A stretch of DNA of 64,000 bases from Vibrio sp. SS-MA-C1-2 (GTDB lineage Bacteria; Pseudomonadota; Gammaproteobacteria; Enterobacterales; Vibrionaceae). Made by a program: the position numbers and the translations under genes. Positions 10,123 through 19,476 of the stretch are shown here, one piece after another. The notes under the pieces were generated by a model, which did not search any database, had not been told where the DNA came from, and saw only the letters and a list, made by a program, of their open reading frames with translations. The first letter of the stretch is position 1. Every line of letters starts with the position of its first letter. Where the stretch lies: positions 992,001 to 1,056,000 of the forward strand of contig NZ_CP090981.1 in assembly GCF_021513135.1 (NCBI RefSeq). The letters run 5' to 3'.

Positions 10123-10797
10123 GTGACAATAAGAAATTGGGCTGAATTTATTGAACAGCAACAGACAGAAACATATTTTCAACATATCAAAGAGACGATT
10201 GCAGAGAAGCGTGCTTCAGGTGTCACTATTTATCCTAAAGATAAAGATATTTTTAATGCCTTTCACTATACCGAACTGACTGATGTCAAAGTTGTGATTT
10301 TAGGCCAAGACCCTTACCATGGTAAAGGACAGGCTCATGGGCTCTCCTTTTCTGTTCAACCATCAATAAAGGTTCCGCCTTCTCTGGTTAATATCTATAA
10401 AGAGCTAGCTCAAGATATTGATGGCTTTGAAGTACCTAATCACGGCTATTTAACGTCATGGGCAGAACAGGGGGTTTTGTTGCTCAATACCGTTTTAACC
10501 GTCGAGCAAGGAAATGCTCATTCTCATGCTAAATTGGGATGGGAGCGCTTTACTAGTGGGGTGATTGAGTTAATAAATCAACAAAATAGTGGTGTGATAT
10601 TTTTATTATGGGGCGCACATGCTCAAAAGAAAGGCGCTAAAATTGATCGTGATAAACATCATGTTTTAACGTCGGTTCACCCATCGCCACTTTCGGCATA
10701 TCGAGGTTTCTTTGGTTGCCAACATTTTTCAAAAAGTAATGTATTGTTAAAGCAGCAAGGTAAAACTGAGATTAACTGGCAAGTTGCACCAATTTAA
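10123..10797 (+). CDS. ung: Uracil-DNA glycosylase
   Basis: Removes uracil from DNA at the start of base-excision repair. The 224-residue protein carries the family 1 motifs: the water-activating loop [18 protein letters not shown] and the minor-groove loop [14 protein letters not shown] with the catalytic His. The start is GTG 10123 ([13 protein letters not shown]), supported by AAGGA about nine bases upstream. It converges on a small minus-strand gene, with a shared terminator between them. Confidence 0.97.
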   Translation: MTIRNWAEFIEQQQTETYFQHIKETIAEKRASGVTIYPKDKDIFNAFHYTELTDVKVVILGQDPYHGKGQAHGLSFSVQPSIKVPPSLVNIYKELAQDIDGFEVPNHGYLTSWAEQGVLLLNTVLTVEQGNAHSHAKLGWERFTSGVIELINQQNSGVIFLLWGAHAQKKGAKIDRDKHHVLTSVHPSPLSAYRGFFGCQHFSKSNVLLKQQGKTEINWQVAPI

Positions 10798-10839
10798 TCG
10801 AGCGTTTTGAAGCTAGAGAGAAAGTTTACTTACCTCAAT

Positions 10840-10881
10840 AAAAATTAGTTGAAGAGAGATTAGATTCTTCAACTAATTTAA
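10840..10881. terminator. Bidirectional terminator between ung and the DUF3545-like gene
   Basis: A perfect 14-bp stem (AAATTAGTTGAAGA at 10842-10855 and its complement at 10866-10879) with a 10-nt loop. It has an A-run to the left and a short T-rich tract to the right. Confidence 0.7.
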
Positions 10882-10892
10882 TTATGCGGAGT

Positions 10893-11072
10893 TCAGTAGT
10901 CTAAGTCTTCATCATAAATATCATCAAAAAGATCAATATCAGCCAGTTCTTTACGTAGACGTTGCTTATCTTTTAGTGCTTCAATTTCACGCCAAACACG
11001 CTTTTGTGGTTTACCTTTCTCCCCACCGTTTTTCTTTCCAGCTAGAATTTCATCAAATATTGTTTCGTCCAT
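10893..11072 (-). CDS. Small acidic/basic hypothetical protein, DUF3545-like
   Basis: A 59-residue ORF beginning MDETIFDEILAGKKNGGEKG. It has a basic central segment (KPQKRVWREIEALKDKQRLR) and a very acidic C-terminus (DLFDDIYDEDLDY). The composition and the ending resemble the short proteins annotated as DUF3545 in Vibrio and relatives, recalled from memory; the function is unknown. The ATG is preceded by a purine-poor region, so translation strength is unclear. It lies between ung and the alanine symporter, with its own shared terminator downstream. The gap 11073-11440 upstream (368 bp) is AT-rich and holds nothing else I can name. Confidence 0.75.
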   Translation of the reverse strand: MDETIFDEILAGKKNGGEKGKPQKRVWREIEALKDKQRLRKELADIDLFDDIYDEDLDY

Positions 11073-11440
11073 CTTAAACCTCTATCTATTTTATTGGTCT
11101 GTTTATCTAAACGTTAGCAATGTATTTGTGATGTTATCATCGTGCTTCTTTTCAGTTTAGAACAGAGTTGTTATTTTGTGTGCCTATTAAGTACCATAAA
11201 GTTGAGGATAAAAAAGTTGACCTAATTCTCAATTGTGAATTGTAAGAAAAAATTTTGCAGGCAGAGCTCACAAAAAAATAATTTTTTAATGTGGATTAAA
11301 CAAATTGAAGGGTTTAACTCATCATTTTATTGAGTTAATTCGAGATCTTTTTTCTTTCACCTCTAACTCATAACGACTACTATACGCACACTATTTTGTT
11401 ACTTATCTGTAAAAATGACTTAATCATCTAAGGAGAGGAT

Positions 11441-12865
11441 ATGCTAAGCCTAATTACTATCATCAACGGCCTGCTTTGGGGGTCGGTTTTGATTTATTTA
11501 TTGCTTGGTATTGGCATATTCTTTACCGTTAAGTTGGGCTTTATTCAAATAAAACACTTTAGCTATATGTTTAAAGTGATGAAAAATAGTCGTCGTGCTA
11601 ATCATGAAGGAATCTCACCTTTCCAAGCGCTGTGTACCAGCCTTGCTGCTCGAGTTGGTACAGGAAATATGGCAGGGGTTGCTGTTGCCTTAACCTTGGG
11701 GGGGCCAGGAGCTATTTTTTGGATGTGGGTCATTGCTTTTCTTGGAATGGCGACGGCGTTCGCAGAAAGTACTTTAGCTCAACTCTATAAAGTTAAAGAT
11801 AAAGAGGGTCGCTTTCGAGGAGGGCCAGCTTATTACATGTCGAAAGGATTAGGAATGCATGGAATGGGCGCGGCATTTTCTGTTCTTCTTATTATCGCAT
11901 TTGGTCTTATCTTTAATTCCGTACAAGCAAATTCGATCAGTGTTGCCCTTCATGTTGCATTTGGCTTTGAACCGCTTTACATCGCCATTGGGTTAGTCTT
12001 ATTTACCAGTCTTATTATTTTTGGCGGTATGAAAAAGGTTGCGAGAGTGGCTGAGTTAGTTGTGCCATTTATGGCGATCGCTTATCTATTAATGGCATTA
12101 ATTGTGGTTTTTTTGAACATAGAAAAGATCCCCGATGTTTTTGTATTAGTGATTAAAAGTGCATTCGGATTCAATGAAGCGGCATCAGGAGCGATTGGTT
12201 ATACCATTGGACAGGCGATGATTAATGGGATTCGTCGAGGTCTATTCTCTAATGAAGCAGGGATGGGATCGGCTCCTAATGCTGCTGCCGCCGCAATCCC
12301 TTATCCTCATCATCCTGCCTCTCAAGGGTATGTTCAGATGTTAGGGGTCTTTATCGATACCATTGTAATCTGTACTGCCACAGCCGCGGTGATTCTTCTT
12401 TCTGGACAATTAGATACGGATTCTAATATGAAAGGTATTGAACTTACACAATTAGCTTTAAGTAGTGAAATTGGACATTTTGGCGCAGTATTTATTGCGG
12501 TTGCTATTTTCTTTTTCGCTTTCACTTCGATTATTGCTAATTATTTTTATGCCGAAACCAATTTTATTTTTCTTAACTTAAATAAACGATTCGGTTTTAA
12601 TGTTTTTCGTATTTTAGTTTTAGGTATGGTGATGTTTGGTGCTTTAGCAAAATTACCAACAGTATGGGCACTTGCTGATCTCTCGATGGGAGCGATGGTT
12701 ATTATTAATCTAATGGCAATTATGCTGCTATCTGGTACTGTGATTAAATTAGCCAAAGATTATAATACTCAGCTCAAACTCGGAAAAGTTCCTAAGTTTG
12801 ACCGCAGCCAATATCCTGAGCTTTATAACCAGTTAGAAGACGGGATTTGGGATGGAAAAAAATAG
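11441..12865 (+). CDS. yaaJ: Sodium:alanine symporter family protein (YaaJ-like)
   Basis: Inner-membrane transporter of the AGCS family that couples Na+ entry to uptake of alanine or glycine. At 474 residues (E. coli YaaJ 476) it is strongly hydrophobic, with about ten membrane spans, and carries the family signatures LAARVGTGNMAGVAVALTLG, FRGGPAYYMSKGLG and LFSNEAGMGSAPNAAAAA. The start ATG follows AGGAGAGG at good spacing. It is followed 18 bp later by yaaA on the same strand, the same two-gene neighbourhood that lies beside thrABC in E. coli. Substrate choice is inferred from family. Confidence 0.93.
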   Translation: MLSLITIINGLLWGSVLIYLLLGIGIFFTVKLGFIQIKHFSYMFKVMKNSRRANHEGISPFQALCTSLAARVGTGNMAGVAVALTLGGPGAIFWMWVIAFLGMATAFAESTLAQLYKVKDKEGRFRGGPAYYMSKGLGMHGMGAAFSVLLIIAFGLIFNSVQANSISVALHVAFGFEPLYIAIGLVLFTSLIIFGGMKKVARVAELVVPFMAIAYLLMALIVVFLNIEKIPDVFVLVIKSAFGFNEAASGAIGYTIGQAMINGIRRGLFSNEAGMGSAPNAAAAAIPYPHHPASQGYVQMLGVFIDTIVICTATAAVILLSGQLDTDSNMKGIELTQLALSSEIGHFGAVFIAVAIFFFAFTSIIANYFYAETNFIFLNLNKRFGFNVFRILVLGMVMFGALAKLPTVWALADLSMGAMVIINLMAIMLLSGTVIKLAKDYNTQLKLGKVPKFDRSQYPELYNQLEDGIWDGKK

Positions 12866-12883
12866 ATTAAGGAGATTAACGTT

Positions 12884-13657
12884 ATGATGATCGTCGTTTC
12901 ACCAGCCAAAACGCTAGATTATGAAACACCGCTAACCACAGAAAAATTCACTCAACCGATGTTGATACCACAAAGTGAGATTCTGATTGAGCGTTGTCGT
13001 GAGTTAACTCCAATGGATATCGCTAAACTGATGAAGGTCAGTGATAAAATTGCCGGTTTAAATGCTGCTCGATTTGCTGAGTGGCAGCCTCTATTTACAT
13101 CTGCAAATGCCAGACCTGCACTATTTGCATTCAAAGGAGATGTTTATAGTGGCTTAGATGCTTACTCATTGAGTGATCAACAGATTGAGTGGGGACAGCA
13201 GCACTTTCGTATGTTATCTGGACTTTATGGTCTACTGCGACCTTTAGACTTGATGCAACCTTACCGCTTAGAGATGGGGACTCGCTTAAGTAATGAACGA
13301 GGGACTAATCTTTATCAATTCTGGGGCGATATTATTACCGATACGCTACGAGAAGCATTAGATCTACAAGGTGATAATACCTTAATTAATCTCGCCTCTA
13401 ATGAGTACTTTAAAGCGGTAAACAGTAAAAAACTAGCGGCAGAAATCATTACCCCTATTTTTAAAGATTGTAAAAAAGGACAATATAAGGTGATCAGCTT
13501 TTACGCTAAAAAAGCCAGAGGCATGATGTCACGTTATATCATTGAAAATCAGTTAACCGATGTTGAGCAGTTAAAAGCGTTTGATACCGCGGGTTACTAC
13601 TTTGTTCCTGCCGAGTCAAATGAGACAGAGTTTGTCTTTAAACGTGAAGAGCAATAA
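12884..13657 (+). CDS. yaaA: Peroxide stress protein YaaA
   Basis: DUF328/UPF0246 protein that in E. coli limits free iron and so oxidative DNA damage during H2O2 stress. The 257-residue protein starts [17 protein letters not shown] (E. coli [17 protein letters not shown]) and contains [22 protein letters not shown] and the C-terminal [14 protein letters not shown]. The start follows AAGGAG. It probably shares a transcript with the upstream symporter and ends before a terminator hairpin. Confidence 0.95.
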   Translation: MMIVVSPAKTLDYETPLTTEKFTQPMLIPQSEILIERCRELTPMDIAKLMKVSDKIAGLNAARFAEWQPLFTSANARPALFAFKGDVYSGLDAYSLSDQQIEWGQQHFRMLSGLYGLLRPLDLMQPYRLEMGTRLSNERGTNLYQFWGDIITDTLREALDLQGDNTLINLASNEYFKAVNSKKLAAEIITPIFKDCKKGQYKVISFYAKKARGMMSRYIIENQLTDVEQLKAFDTAGYYFVPAESNETEFVFKREEQ

Positions 13658-13717
13658 AATTTCTTTCTTGCTTAAATTTGATTGATACAAACCCTTATTG
13701 AAAATCGACTGATACAA

Positions 13718-13767
13718 AAAAGCGAACTCGTTTCTGAAATAGTCAGAAAGTGAGTTCGCTTTTTTAT
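13718..13767 (+). terminator. Terminator after yaaA
   Basis: Arms AGCGAACTC and GAGTTCGCT (13721-13729 and 13752-13760), extended by TTTCTGA/TCAGAAA on the inside and followed by six T residues. An A-run on the left makes it potentially bidirectional. Confidence 0.85.
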
Positions 13768-13802
13768 TGTTGACTCGGTGAATCTAGAGCCGTCGTTATT
13801 GA

Positions 13803-13930
13803 TATACCCTTTTTACTTGAAGTTGCTAGGTTGTTGGCTACGCTCGTTCGCCCCAATTATATAGCGCACCTATACTCATGGAGCCTCACTTGCTTGTCGC
13901 CTACTAGCAGCTTCAATTACTTTGGCTATA
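13803..13930. repeat. Intergenic palindromic repeat, copy 1
   Basis: A 128-bp element starting TATACCCTTTTTACTTGAAG and ending in CTTCAATTACTTTGGCTATA, so its two ends form an imperfect inverted repeat (TTGAAGTTGCTAG against CTAGCAGCTTCAA). The centre contains CACCTATACTCATGG. It fills the gap between yaaA and srmB and ends almost at the srmB stop. Near-identical copies occur at 48.1 and 49.4 kb. It has no coding capacity and looks like a MITE- or REP-type element. Confidence 0.8.
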
Positions 13931-13933
13931 GTG

Positions 13934-15199
13934 CTATTTACTTTCGTTATTTGCAGTACGACGTTTACCGACGTTCTTCTTCACTTTTTTCTTTTTAGCG
14001 GCACTTTTCACTTTATCTTTGCTCGATTTTTTCTTTTTCTTCACAAAGGTTGGTTTCTTGTGCTTAGGCTTTAATTCTTCAATATAACGCTCTTTGATCT
14101 GTTCATCCGTATAGCGTTGAACACGATCCATCATTGGTTGGTCATGAGCTTCAACTAATGAAATTGCAGCCCCTTTCTTACCCGCACGAGCAGTACGACC
14201 AATACGGTGAACATAGACATCAGCAGTTCTTGGCATATCGTAGTTCACAACATGGCTAACATCAGGAAGGTCGATACCACGAGCGGCAACATCCGTTGCT
14301 ATTAATACGTTCACTTCGCCATCTTTAAAGCGCTGAATCGCATTATTACGTTTTGCTTGCTGCATTTCACCTTGGATCCAAGACTGCTTAACCCCTTCAG
14401 CATCAAGAAGGCTACGCAGTTCAGCAAGACGTTCTCGAGTCTTAACAAAAACAATAGTACGTTGAGCTTGCTCTTGAATAATATTTTTCAAGATTGCAAT
14501 TTTATGCTCCATATTGTCACAACGGTAGTACCACTGGTTAATTTTTTTACGCTCACGACGTGATGCATCGGCTTCAACTTTTGCTGGATCATTGAGTAGA
14601 TCAGCGGTAAACCCGTCAACACCACGACCCTCTAAGGTTGCAGAGAATAAAAGAGTCTGTTTACGCCAGCGACACTCATCAGACAGTTTATTTACTGTTG
14701 AGGTGAAACCCATATCTAGCATACGGTCAGCTTCATCAAGCACTAAACACTCGATTGCACGACAATCGAAACGTTCTGCATTGATATATTCAGTCAGACG
14801 ACCTGGAGTCGCAACCACAAGATCTTGCGTTTTACCTAACCATTCTGCGTGGGCATCGTATGAGATCCCGCCAGTCACTGTCGTGATTTTCAGATCGGTG
14901 TACTTAGCTAATGCTTGTGCTTGTTCAGCAATTTGCATCGCAAGTTCACGAGTTGGTGTTAATACCAATACGCGAGCTGGTCCCGGCTTTTGGCGTGGGA
15001 AATCGATAAGGTGTTGTAACATTGGCAGTACGAATGCCGCTGTCTTACCCGTACCCGTTGGAGCAGAAGCTAAAATATCACGACCGTCCATTGCATAAGG
15101 GATAGTTTCTGCTTGTACGGCAGTTGGTCGGCTAAAACCAATATCTTCAATGGCTTTAAGTAGTAATGGATCGAGCTCTAGATCAGCAAATTCTCTCAC
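13934..15199 (-). CDS. srmB: DEAD-box ATP-dependent RNA helicase SrmB
   Basis: RNA helicase that acts early in assembly of the 50S ribosomal subunit. The 421-residue protein (E. coli SrmB 444) carries the Q motif, Walker A (ASAPTGTGKTAAF), motif Ia PTRELAMQ, the DEAD box in LVLDEADRMLDMGF, SAT in LLFSATLEG and motif VI HRIGRTARAGKKG. The SrmB-typical stretches ERKKINQWYYRCDNMEHK and RWRKQTLLFSATLEG support this rather than another DEAD-box paralogue. The C-terminal 45 residues are an unstructured lysine-rich RNA-binding tail. It is next to trmN6, as in E. coli, but here both genes lie on the same strand. Confidence 0.94.
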   Translation of the reverse strand: MREFADLELDPLLLKAIEDIGFSRPTAVQAETIPYAMDGRDILASAPTGTGKTAAFVLPMLQHLIDFPRQKPGPARVLVLTPTRELAMQIAEQAQALAKYTDLKITTVTGGISYDAHAEWLGKTQDLVVATPGRLTEYINAERFDCRAIECLVLDEADRMLDMGFTSTVNKLSDECRWRKQTLLFSATLEGRGVDGFTADLLNDPAKVEADASRRERKKINQWYYRCDNMEHKIAILKNIIQEQAQRTIVFVKTRERLAELRSLLDAEGVKQSWIQGEMQQAKRNNAIQRFKDGEVNVLIATDVAARGIDLPDVSHVVNYDMPRTADVYVHRIGRTARAGKKGAAISLVEAHDQPMMDRVQRYTDEQIKERYIEELKPKHKKPTFVKKKKKSSKDKVKSAAKKKKVKKNVGKRRTANNESK

Positions 15200-15345
15200 A
15201 GGTTTTCTCCATACCGAGATTTAAATAATGGTACTTGTTTATACAAAATATCACAAAGAGCGGCATTATAGAGATAATAACGGCAAGATCCTAGCGATCT
15301 CATCAATATATTATCTGTCTTATATTATAGATCGCTTTTGACATG

Positions 15346-16059
15346 CTAAAACTTTAAATAAAAATCCCGAGTTAATGCTTTAAATTCATCACTATATTGA
15401 CCAGATTTTTGAATGGTTAAAGTGAAAGGTTTTTGGTTATCACATTGCTGATTTGTCACTGTAAAGAGAAGACGTGATACCGCTTTTTTCTCTGTAGTTT
15501 GAATGGCTAACTGTCGACAACAATAAAGGTGGTGTTGAGAAAGCTGTTCAATAAATAGTTTAGCTTCAAGGGTAGGGAGGATGAATGAAGCTTCAGCTCG
15601 ATCTTTTAATAAATAAGCAGTTACCTCAATTAATGCAGAAAAAGTGAGGGTTAGGGTGTGTCTAGCTATCGCTCGGTTTTCTAATTGCGCACTTTCACCT
15701 GCAACAAAGTAGGGGGGATTACAAATGATGCCATCAAAACTGGCTTTTGGTTGTTGCTTTGCCCAGAGAGTAATATCTTGTTGAATGGCGGTAATACGAT
15801 CGCTCCATGATGTATTAGAAATATTGTACTGGGTGGCTTTTATTGCAGCATCATCAATATCGATGGCGGTTATTTTAATATCACTCTCTCGCTGAGCTGC
15901 CATTAATGAGAGTAATCCACTTCCTGTGCCAATATCAAGTAACATCCCTTTAGTGGGGATTGCTGCCCATGATCCTAATAGTACCCCATCAGTACTGACT
16001 GGCATACCGCACCCTTTATCATCGATGGAAAATTGTTTAAATTTAAAACATCTTGTCAT
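15346..16059 (-). CDS. trmN6: tRNA1(Val) (adenine37-N6)-methyltransferase
   Basis: SAM-dependent methyltransferase that modifies A37 of tRNA-Val (E. coli YfiC). At 237 residues it has the class I SAM-binding motif LLDIGTGSGLLSLMAAQR near residue 40, the acidic motif ITAIDIDDAA, and the N6-adenine catalytic motif NPPY in GIICNPPYFVAG near residue 120. It lies upstream of srmB on the same strand with a 146-bp gap. Confidence 0.93.
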   Translation of the reverse strand: MTRCFKFKQFSIDDKGCGMPVSTDGVLLGSWAAIPTKGMLLDIGTGSGLLSLMAAQRESDIKITAIDIDDAAIKATQYNISNTSWSDRITAIQQDITLWAKQQPKASFDGIICNPPYFVAGESAQLENRAIARHTLTLTFSALIEVTAYLLKDRAEASFILPTLEAKLFIEQLSQHHLYCCRQLAIQTTEKKAVSRLLFTVTNQQCDNQKPFTLTIQKSGQYSDEFKALTRDFYLKF

Positions 16060-16315
16060 TAAATTTACCTCTTAGACTAAACTGTGTTTCAATGGTGTTA
16101 AATCGATATTTAATTCTGTTAATTATGGGTTAAATTGTGATTTTAATATTTTTTTATCTTTTTCTTTTATTTTTATAACTGTCTATTTTGAAGTGTTTTA
16201 TTTTGTTTTATACCTATATATTTGGTTTTTTATTCCATTTTTTAACACCAAATGCAAAAGATACGAGTGTTTTAGTCTCTGCTATTGCTTGTTAGCTGGA
16301 TATTGTTCATTATTT

Positions 16316-16357
16316 TGTGATAGTAATCACACTTAGATGATTATGCTAAATTATGAT
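16316..16357 (+). promoter_or_regulatory. CRP site and promoter of brnQ
   Basis: TGTGATAGTAATCACA (16316-16331) matches the CRP core TGTGA-N6-TCACA perfectly. A TATGAT -10 (16352-16357) lies 31 bp from its centre, as in class II CRP promoters, placing the start near 16364 and giving a short leader. The remainder of the 16060-16398 gap is T-rich with no other clear feature. Confidence 0.65.
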
Positions 16358-16398
16358 GATAAATATAGAACAAACAACATGTGCGATCGAGGTTATAA

Positions 16399-17694
16399 AT
16401 GAGTAAACAGTTGAAAGCAATTGATATATTAGCGGTAGGTTTTATGACCTTCGCGTTTTTCCTTGGTGCAGGTAATATCATATTTCCTCCTCAAGCTGGA
16501 CAGCTAGCCGGTGATCACTTTATTCCTGCGATGTTAGGTTTCTTAGTGACGGCAGTGGGTCTTCCTCTTTCTGGTATTATTGCTATCGCTGTTGCTGGTG
16601 GTAGTTGGAAGGGATTAACTCGTGACTTACCTCCTAAGATTGCTGCTGTTATTGCTGTACTCATTTTTATTATTATCGGCCCTGCATTTGCTGCACCTCG
16701 AACAGGTTTAGTCGCTTATGAAATGGCGGTAAAACCTTTTTTAACCGCACCCGGACAAACAAGTTTAACGGTTTTTTCAATTATCTTCTTTAGTGTGGCA
16801 CTCTACTTTGCATGGTCAAGTGGTAAATTAATTGATTATATTGGTAAGATTTTAACGCCTGCACTATTTGTTGCATTAACGGTATTAGCGATTGCAGTCT
16901 TTATGCATCCTCAAGGTGATATTTTAGCCGCTCAAGGTGAATATATTGCTCAACCATTAACAAAAGGTTTCCTTGAAGGTTATAACACCATGGATACTTT
17001 TGGTGCATTAATGTTTGGTATGCTGGTGGTTGATATCCTACGTAAAAAAGGTGTCACTGACGGTAAAGCAACATGTAAATATCTCATCATTGCTGGTTTA
17101 ATTGCCGCTGTTGGTCTGTCATTCGTTTATATCTCACTATTCTACTTAGGTGCGACGAGTTCTTCTGTTGCTGCTAATGCGGGTAATGGTGGCGCAATTT
17201 TATCTATCTACGTTCAGGCATTGTTTGGTCAGGCTGGACAGGTGATTCTTTCAATCATTGTATTGTTAGCATGTTTAACCACAGCAATTGGTCTTATTAG
17301 TGCATGTGCAGATTACTTCAGCTCATTAACTAAGAACGTTTCATATAAAACGTGGGCAGTTGTTGTTGCCGTGGTTAGTGCGGTTGTCGCCAACGTTGGC
17401 TTAAATCAGTTAATTAGTTTGTCTATTCCGGTACTATTTGCACTTTATCCGGTTGCAATTGCATTAGTGGTTCTAGCATTAGTTCGCAAGTTTATTCCAA
17501 ATCCTCGTGTGGCTTATCGCTCAGTATTGACGATTGCTTTATTACTAGCCTTGCTTGATGCAGCTAAAATTGTCGGTATTGATGTGAGTGGTTTTAACTT
17601 CCTACCACTATTTAAAGAGGGATTAGGTTGGTTAATTCCAACGGCGGTTGCGATTATTGCATCATGCTTTATTGGTAAGCGAGAGCAAGCATAA
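16399..17694 (+). CDS. brnQ: Branched-chain amino acid transport carrier BrnQ
   Basis: LIVCS-family Na+-coupled symporter for leucine, isoleucine and valine in the inner membrane. The 431-residue protein starts MSKQLKAIDILAVGFMTFAF, followed by the family signature FFLGAGNIIFPPQAG and GPAFAAPRTGLVAYE, and has about twelve hydrophobic spans. It is monocistronic, with an upstream CRP site and a strong downstream terminator. That suggests catabolite control, which is an inference from the site alone. Confidence 0.95.
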   Translation: MSKQLKAIDILAVGFMTFAFFLGAGNIIFPPQAGQLAGDHFIPAMLGFLVTAVGLPLSGIIAIAVAGGSWKGLTRDLPPKIAAVIAVLIFIIIGPAFAAPRTGLVAYEMAVKPFLTAPGQTSLTVFSIIFFSVALYFAWSSGKLIDYIGKILTPALFVALTVLAIAVFMHPQGDILAAQGEYIAQPLTKGFLEGYNTMDTFGALMFGMLVVDILRKKGVTDGKATCKYLIIAGLIAAVGLSFVYISLFYLGATSSSVAANAGNGGAILSIYVQALFGQAGQVILSIIVLLACLTTAIGLISACADYFSSLTKNVSYKTWAVVVAVVSAVVANVGLNQLISLSIPVLFALYPVAIALVVLALVRKFIPNPRVAYRSVLTIALLLALLDAAKIVGIDVSGFNFLPLFKEGLGWLIPTAVAIIASCFIGKREQA

Positions 17695-17735
17695 TGACTT
17701 ATTGATATCTCATCGTAATGATGTGATGTTGATAA

Positions 17736-17777
17736 TAAAAAAGCCTAATAAGATTGATCTTATTAGGCTTTTTTTAT
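17736..17777. terminator. Terminator after brnQ (bidirectional with fldB)
   Basis: Stem AAGCCTAATAAGAT (17741-17754) with its complement at 17757-17770. An A-run precedes it and seven T residues follow. Confidence 0.9.
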
Positions 17778-17826
17778 CTGTGAATTATTTTAGCTTAGGA
17801 AAAGTATGATGAATGGAAGTCGAGTG

Positions 17827-18348
17827 TTATTCTAAAATTGTTGCCGCTTCGACGAGAACTTGGTCACACCAAGTCGTAATACGTTCATCACTTAACTCAT
17901 ATTGACTATCTTCATCAAGTGCTAAGCCGACAAAGTGGCTTTCATCTTGGGTTAAAGCTTTTGAGGCAGTAAACTCATAACCTTGATTTGGCCAGTAGCC
18001 GATAAATGAAGCGCCAGTTGCGGCAAGTTCATCATGAAGTAATCCCATTGCATCCAAATACCATTCGCCGTAGCCTTCTTGATCACCAAGACCAAAAAGG
18101 GCGATTACTTTATTATTCAATTCTAATGCATCAAGTTGGTGCCAAACTTCTTGCCAATCCTCCTGAATTTCACCAAAGTCCCAGGTTGAAATTCCAAGAA
18201 TAAGCAGATCATAAGAGAGCATTTTATCGCTATTAATATCTTTGATGTTATAGATGTCGACAATCTCTTTCCCGATATGGTCGCGAATCTTCTCTGCAGC
18301 CATCTCTGTGTAACAGGTCGATGACCCGTAAAATAAACCAATATTCAT
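17827..18348 (-). CDS. fldB: Flavodoxin FldB
   Basis: FMN-containing electron carrier. The 173-residue protein starts [23 protein letters not shown], with the phosphate-binding loop YGSSTCYTE in place of the usual SxTGxT, a feature of FldB. It contains the aromatic FMN-stacking region [12 protein letters not shown] and [20 protein letters not shown] chose ATG 18348 because it matches E. coli FldB (173 residues); the frame is open 23 codons further upstream, without homology. It is divergent from xerD, as in E. coli. Confidence 0.94.
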   Translation of the reverse strand: MNIGLFYGSSTCYTEMAAEKIRDHIGKEIVDIYNIKDINSDKMLSYDLLILGISTWDFGEIQEDWQEVWHQLDALELNNKVIALFGLGDQEGYGEWYLDAMGLLHDELAATGASFIGYWPNQGYEFTASKALTQDESHFVGLALDEDSQYELSDERITTWCDQVLVEAATILE

Positions 18349-18483
18349 CGCGGTGTACCTATCTCTGCTCTTATGATTAATGGACAATATGTTACCTCTG
18401 TTCACGTTATTCGCCAAGCTTGCCTTTTTGTTTAATTAGGTTACCGTAATGCTAATAATAATTAGAAGAATATTGAGGCGGAT

Positions 18484-19380
18484 ATGGAGAGCGATCAATT
18501 ACTGTTAGAGCAATTTTTAGATAGCATGTGGATGGAGCGTGGTTTGTCTGAAAATACCTTAAGTTCATACCGAACTGATTTGGTAAAATTAACGAATTGG
18601 TTAGAGCAAGAAAACCTGAGCTTTCTAACAGCCAAAGCCGATGATCTTCAACGTTATCAGCTTTGGTTATCAGATCTAGACTATAAAGCCAGTAGTAAGT
18701 CTCGGATGGTGTCGGCAATTCGTCGGATTTTTCAATACTTGTTCCGAGAAAAAATGCGTGATGATGATCCTAGTGCCACGATGATCAGCCCTAAATTAGC
18801 CAAACGTCTCCCTAAAGCGATCTCAGAAGAAGAGATTGATGATCTGCTTGAAGCCCCCGATCCTAATGAACCGATTGAGCTCCGTGATCGTGCAATGATT
18901 GAACTTCTATATGCGACGGGTCTACGTGTGACAGAATTAGTCAGTTTAACCACTGAAAATCTAAGTCTACGACAGGGTGTGGTACGTATTATTGGTAAAG
19001 GGAATAAAGAACGTCTGGTTCCTATGGGGGAAGATGCAGTCGATTGGATTGAACAGTTTATGGCAAATGGACGCCCAGCTTTATTATCGGATCAAACTTC
19101 GGATGTGGTTTTTCCTAGTCGTCGTGGCAATATGATGACCCGTCAAACGTTTTGGCATCGGATTAAACACTACGCTATTCGCGCAAATATTGATGTTGAA
19201 AAACTTTCACCACATGTTTTAAGGCATGCGTTTGCCACCCACTTATTAAATCATGGTGCCGATCTTCGTGTAGTACAGATGCTTTTGGGTCATAGTGATC
19301 TTTCTACCACTCAAATCTATACCCATGTTGCGACAGAGCGTTTGAAAAGCTTGCACCAAGAACATCACCCAAGGGCATAA
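18484..19380 (+). CDS. xerD: Site-specific tyrosine recombinase XerD
   Basis: With XerC it resolves chromosome dimers at dif. The 298-residue protein has an N-terminal SAM-like core-binding domain (ERGLSENTLSSYRTDL) and the catalytic domain with Arg in ATGLRVTELVSL, Lys in GKGNKERLVPM, the HxxR box in LSPHVLRHAFATHLLNHG, His in LLGHSDLSTTQ and the nucleophilic Tyr in TQIYTHVATERL. It is first in the run xerD-dsbC-recJ-prfB-lysS, the same order as in E. coli. Confidence 0.96.
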   Translation: MESDQLLLEQFLDSMWMERGLSENTLSSYRTDLVKLTNWLEQENLSFLTAKADDLQRYQLWLSDLDYKASSKSRMVSAIRRIFQYLFREKMRDDDPSATMISPKLAKRLPKAISEEEIDDLLEAPDPNEPIELRDRAMIELLYATGLRVTELVSLTTENLSLRQGVVRIIGKGNKERLVPMGEDAVDWIEQFMANGRPALLSDQTSDVVFPSRRGNMMTRQTFWHRIKHYAIRANIDVEKLSPHVLRHAFATHLLNHGADLRVVQMLLGHSDLSTTQIYTHVATERLKSLHQEHHPRA

Positions 19381-19476
19381 AATTTTAATAGAACTTAATT
19401 GGATCTTGCCGTTTTTATGGTATCAAATGTTGAGTTACTTGTATTAATCACACAGTCACTCAACAAGGATCCTTTT

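Noticed and set aside
14592-15098. 168-codon plus-strand ORF inside srmB
   Set aside because: It is a shadow of the strongly supported helicase gene on the opposite strand, with no recognisable family or ribosome site.
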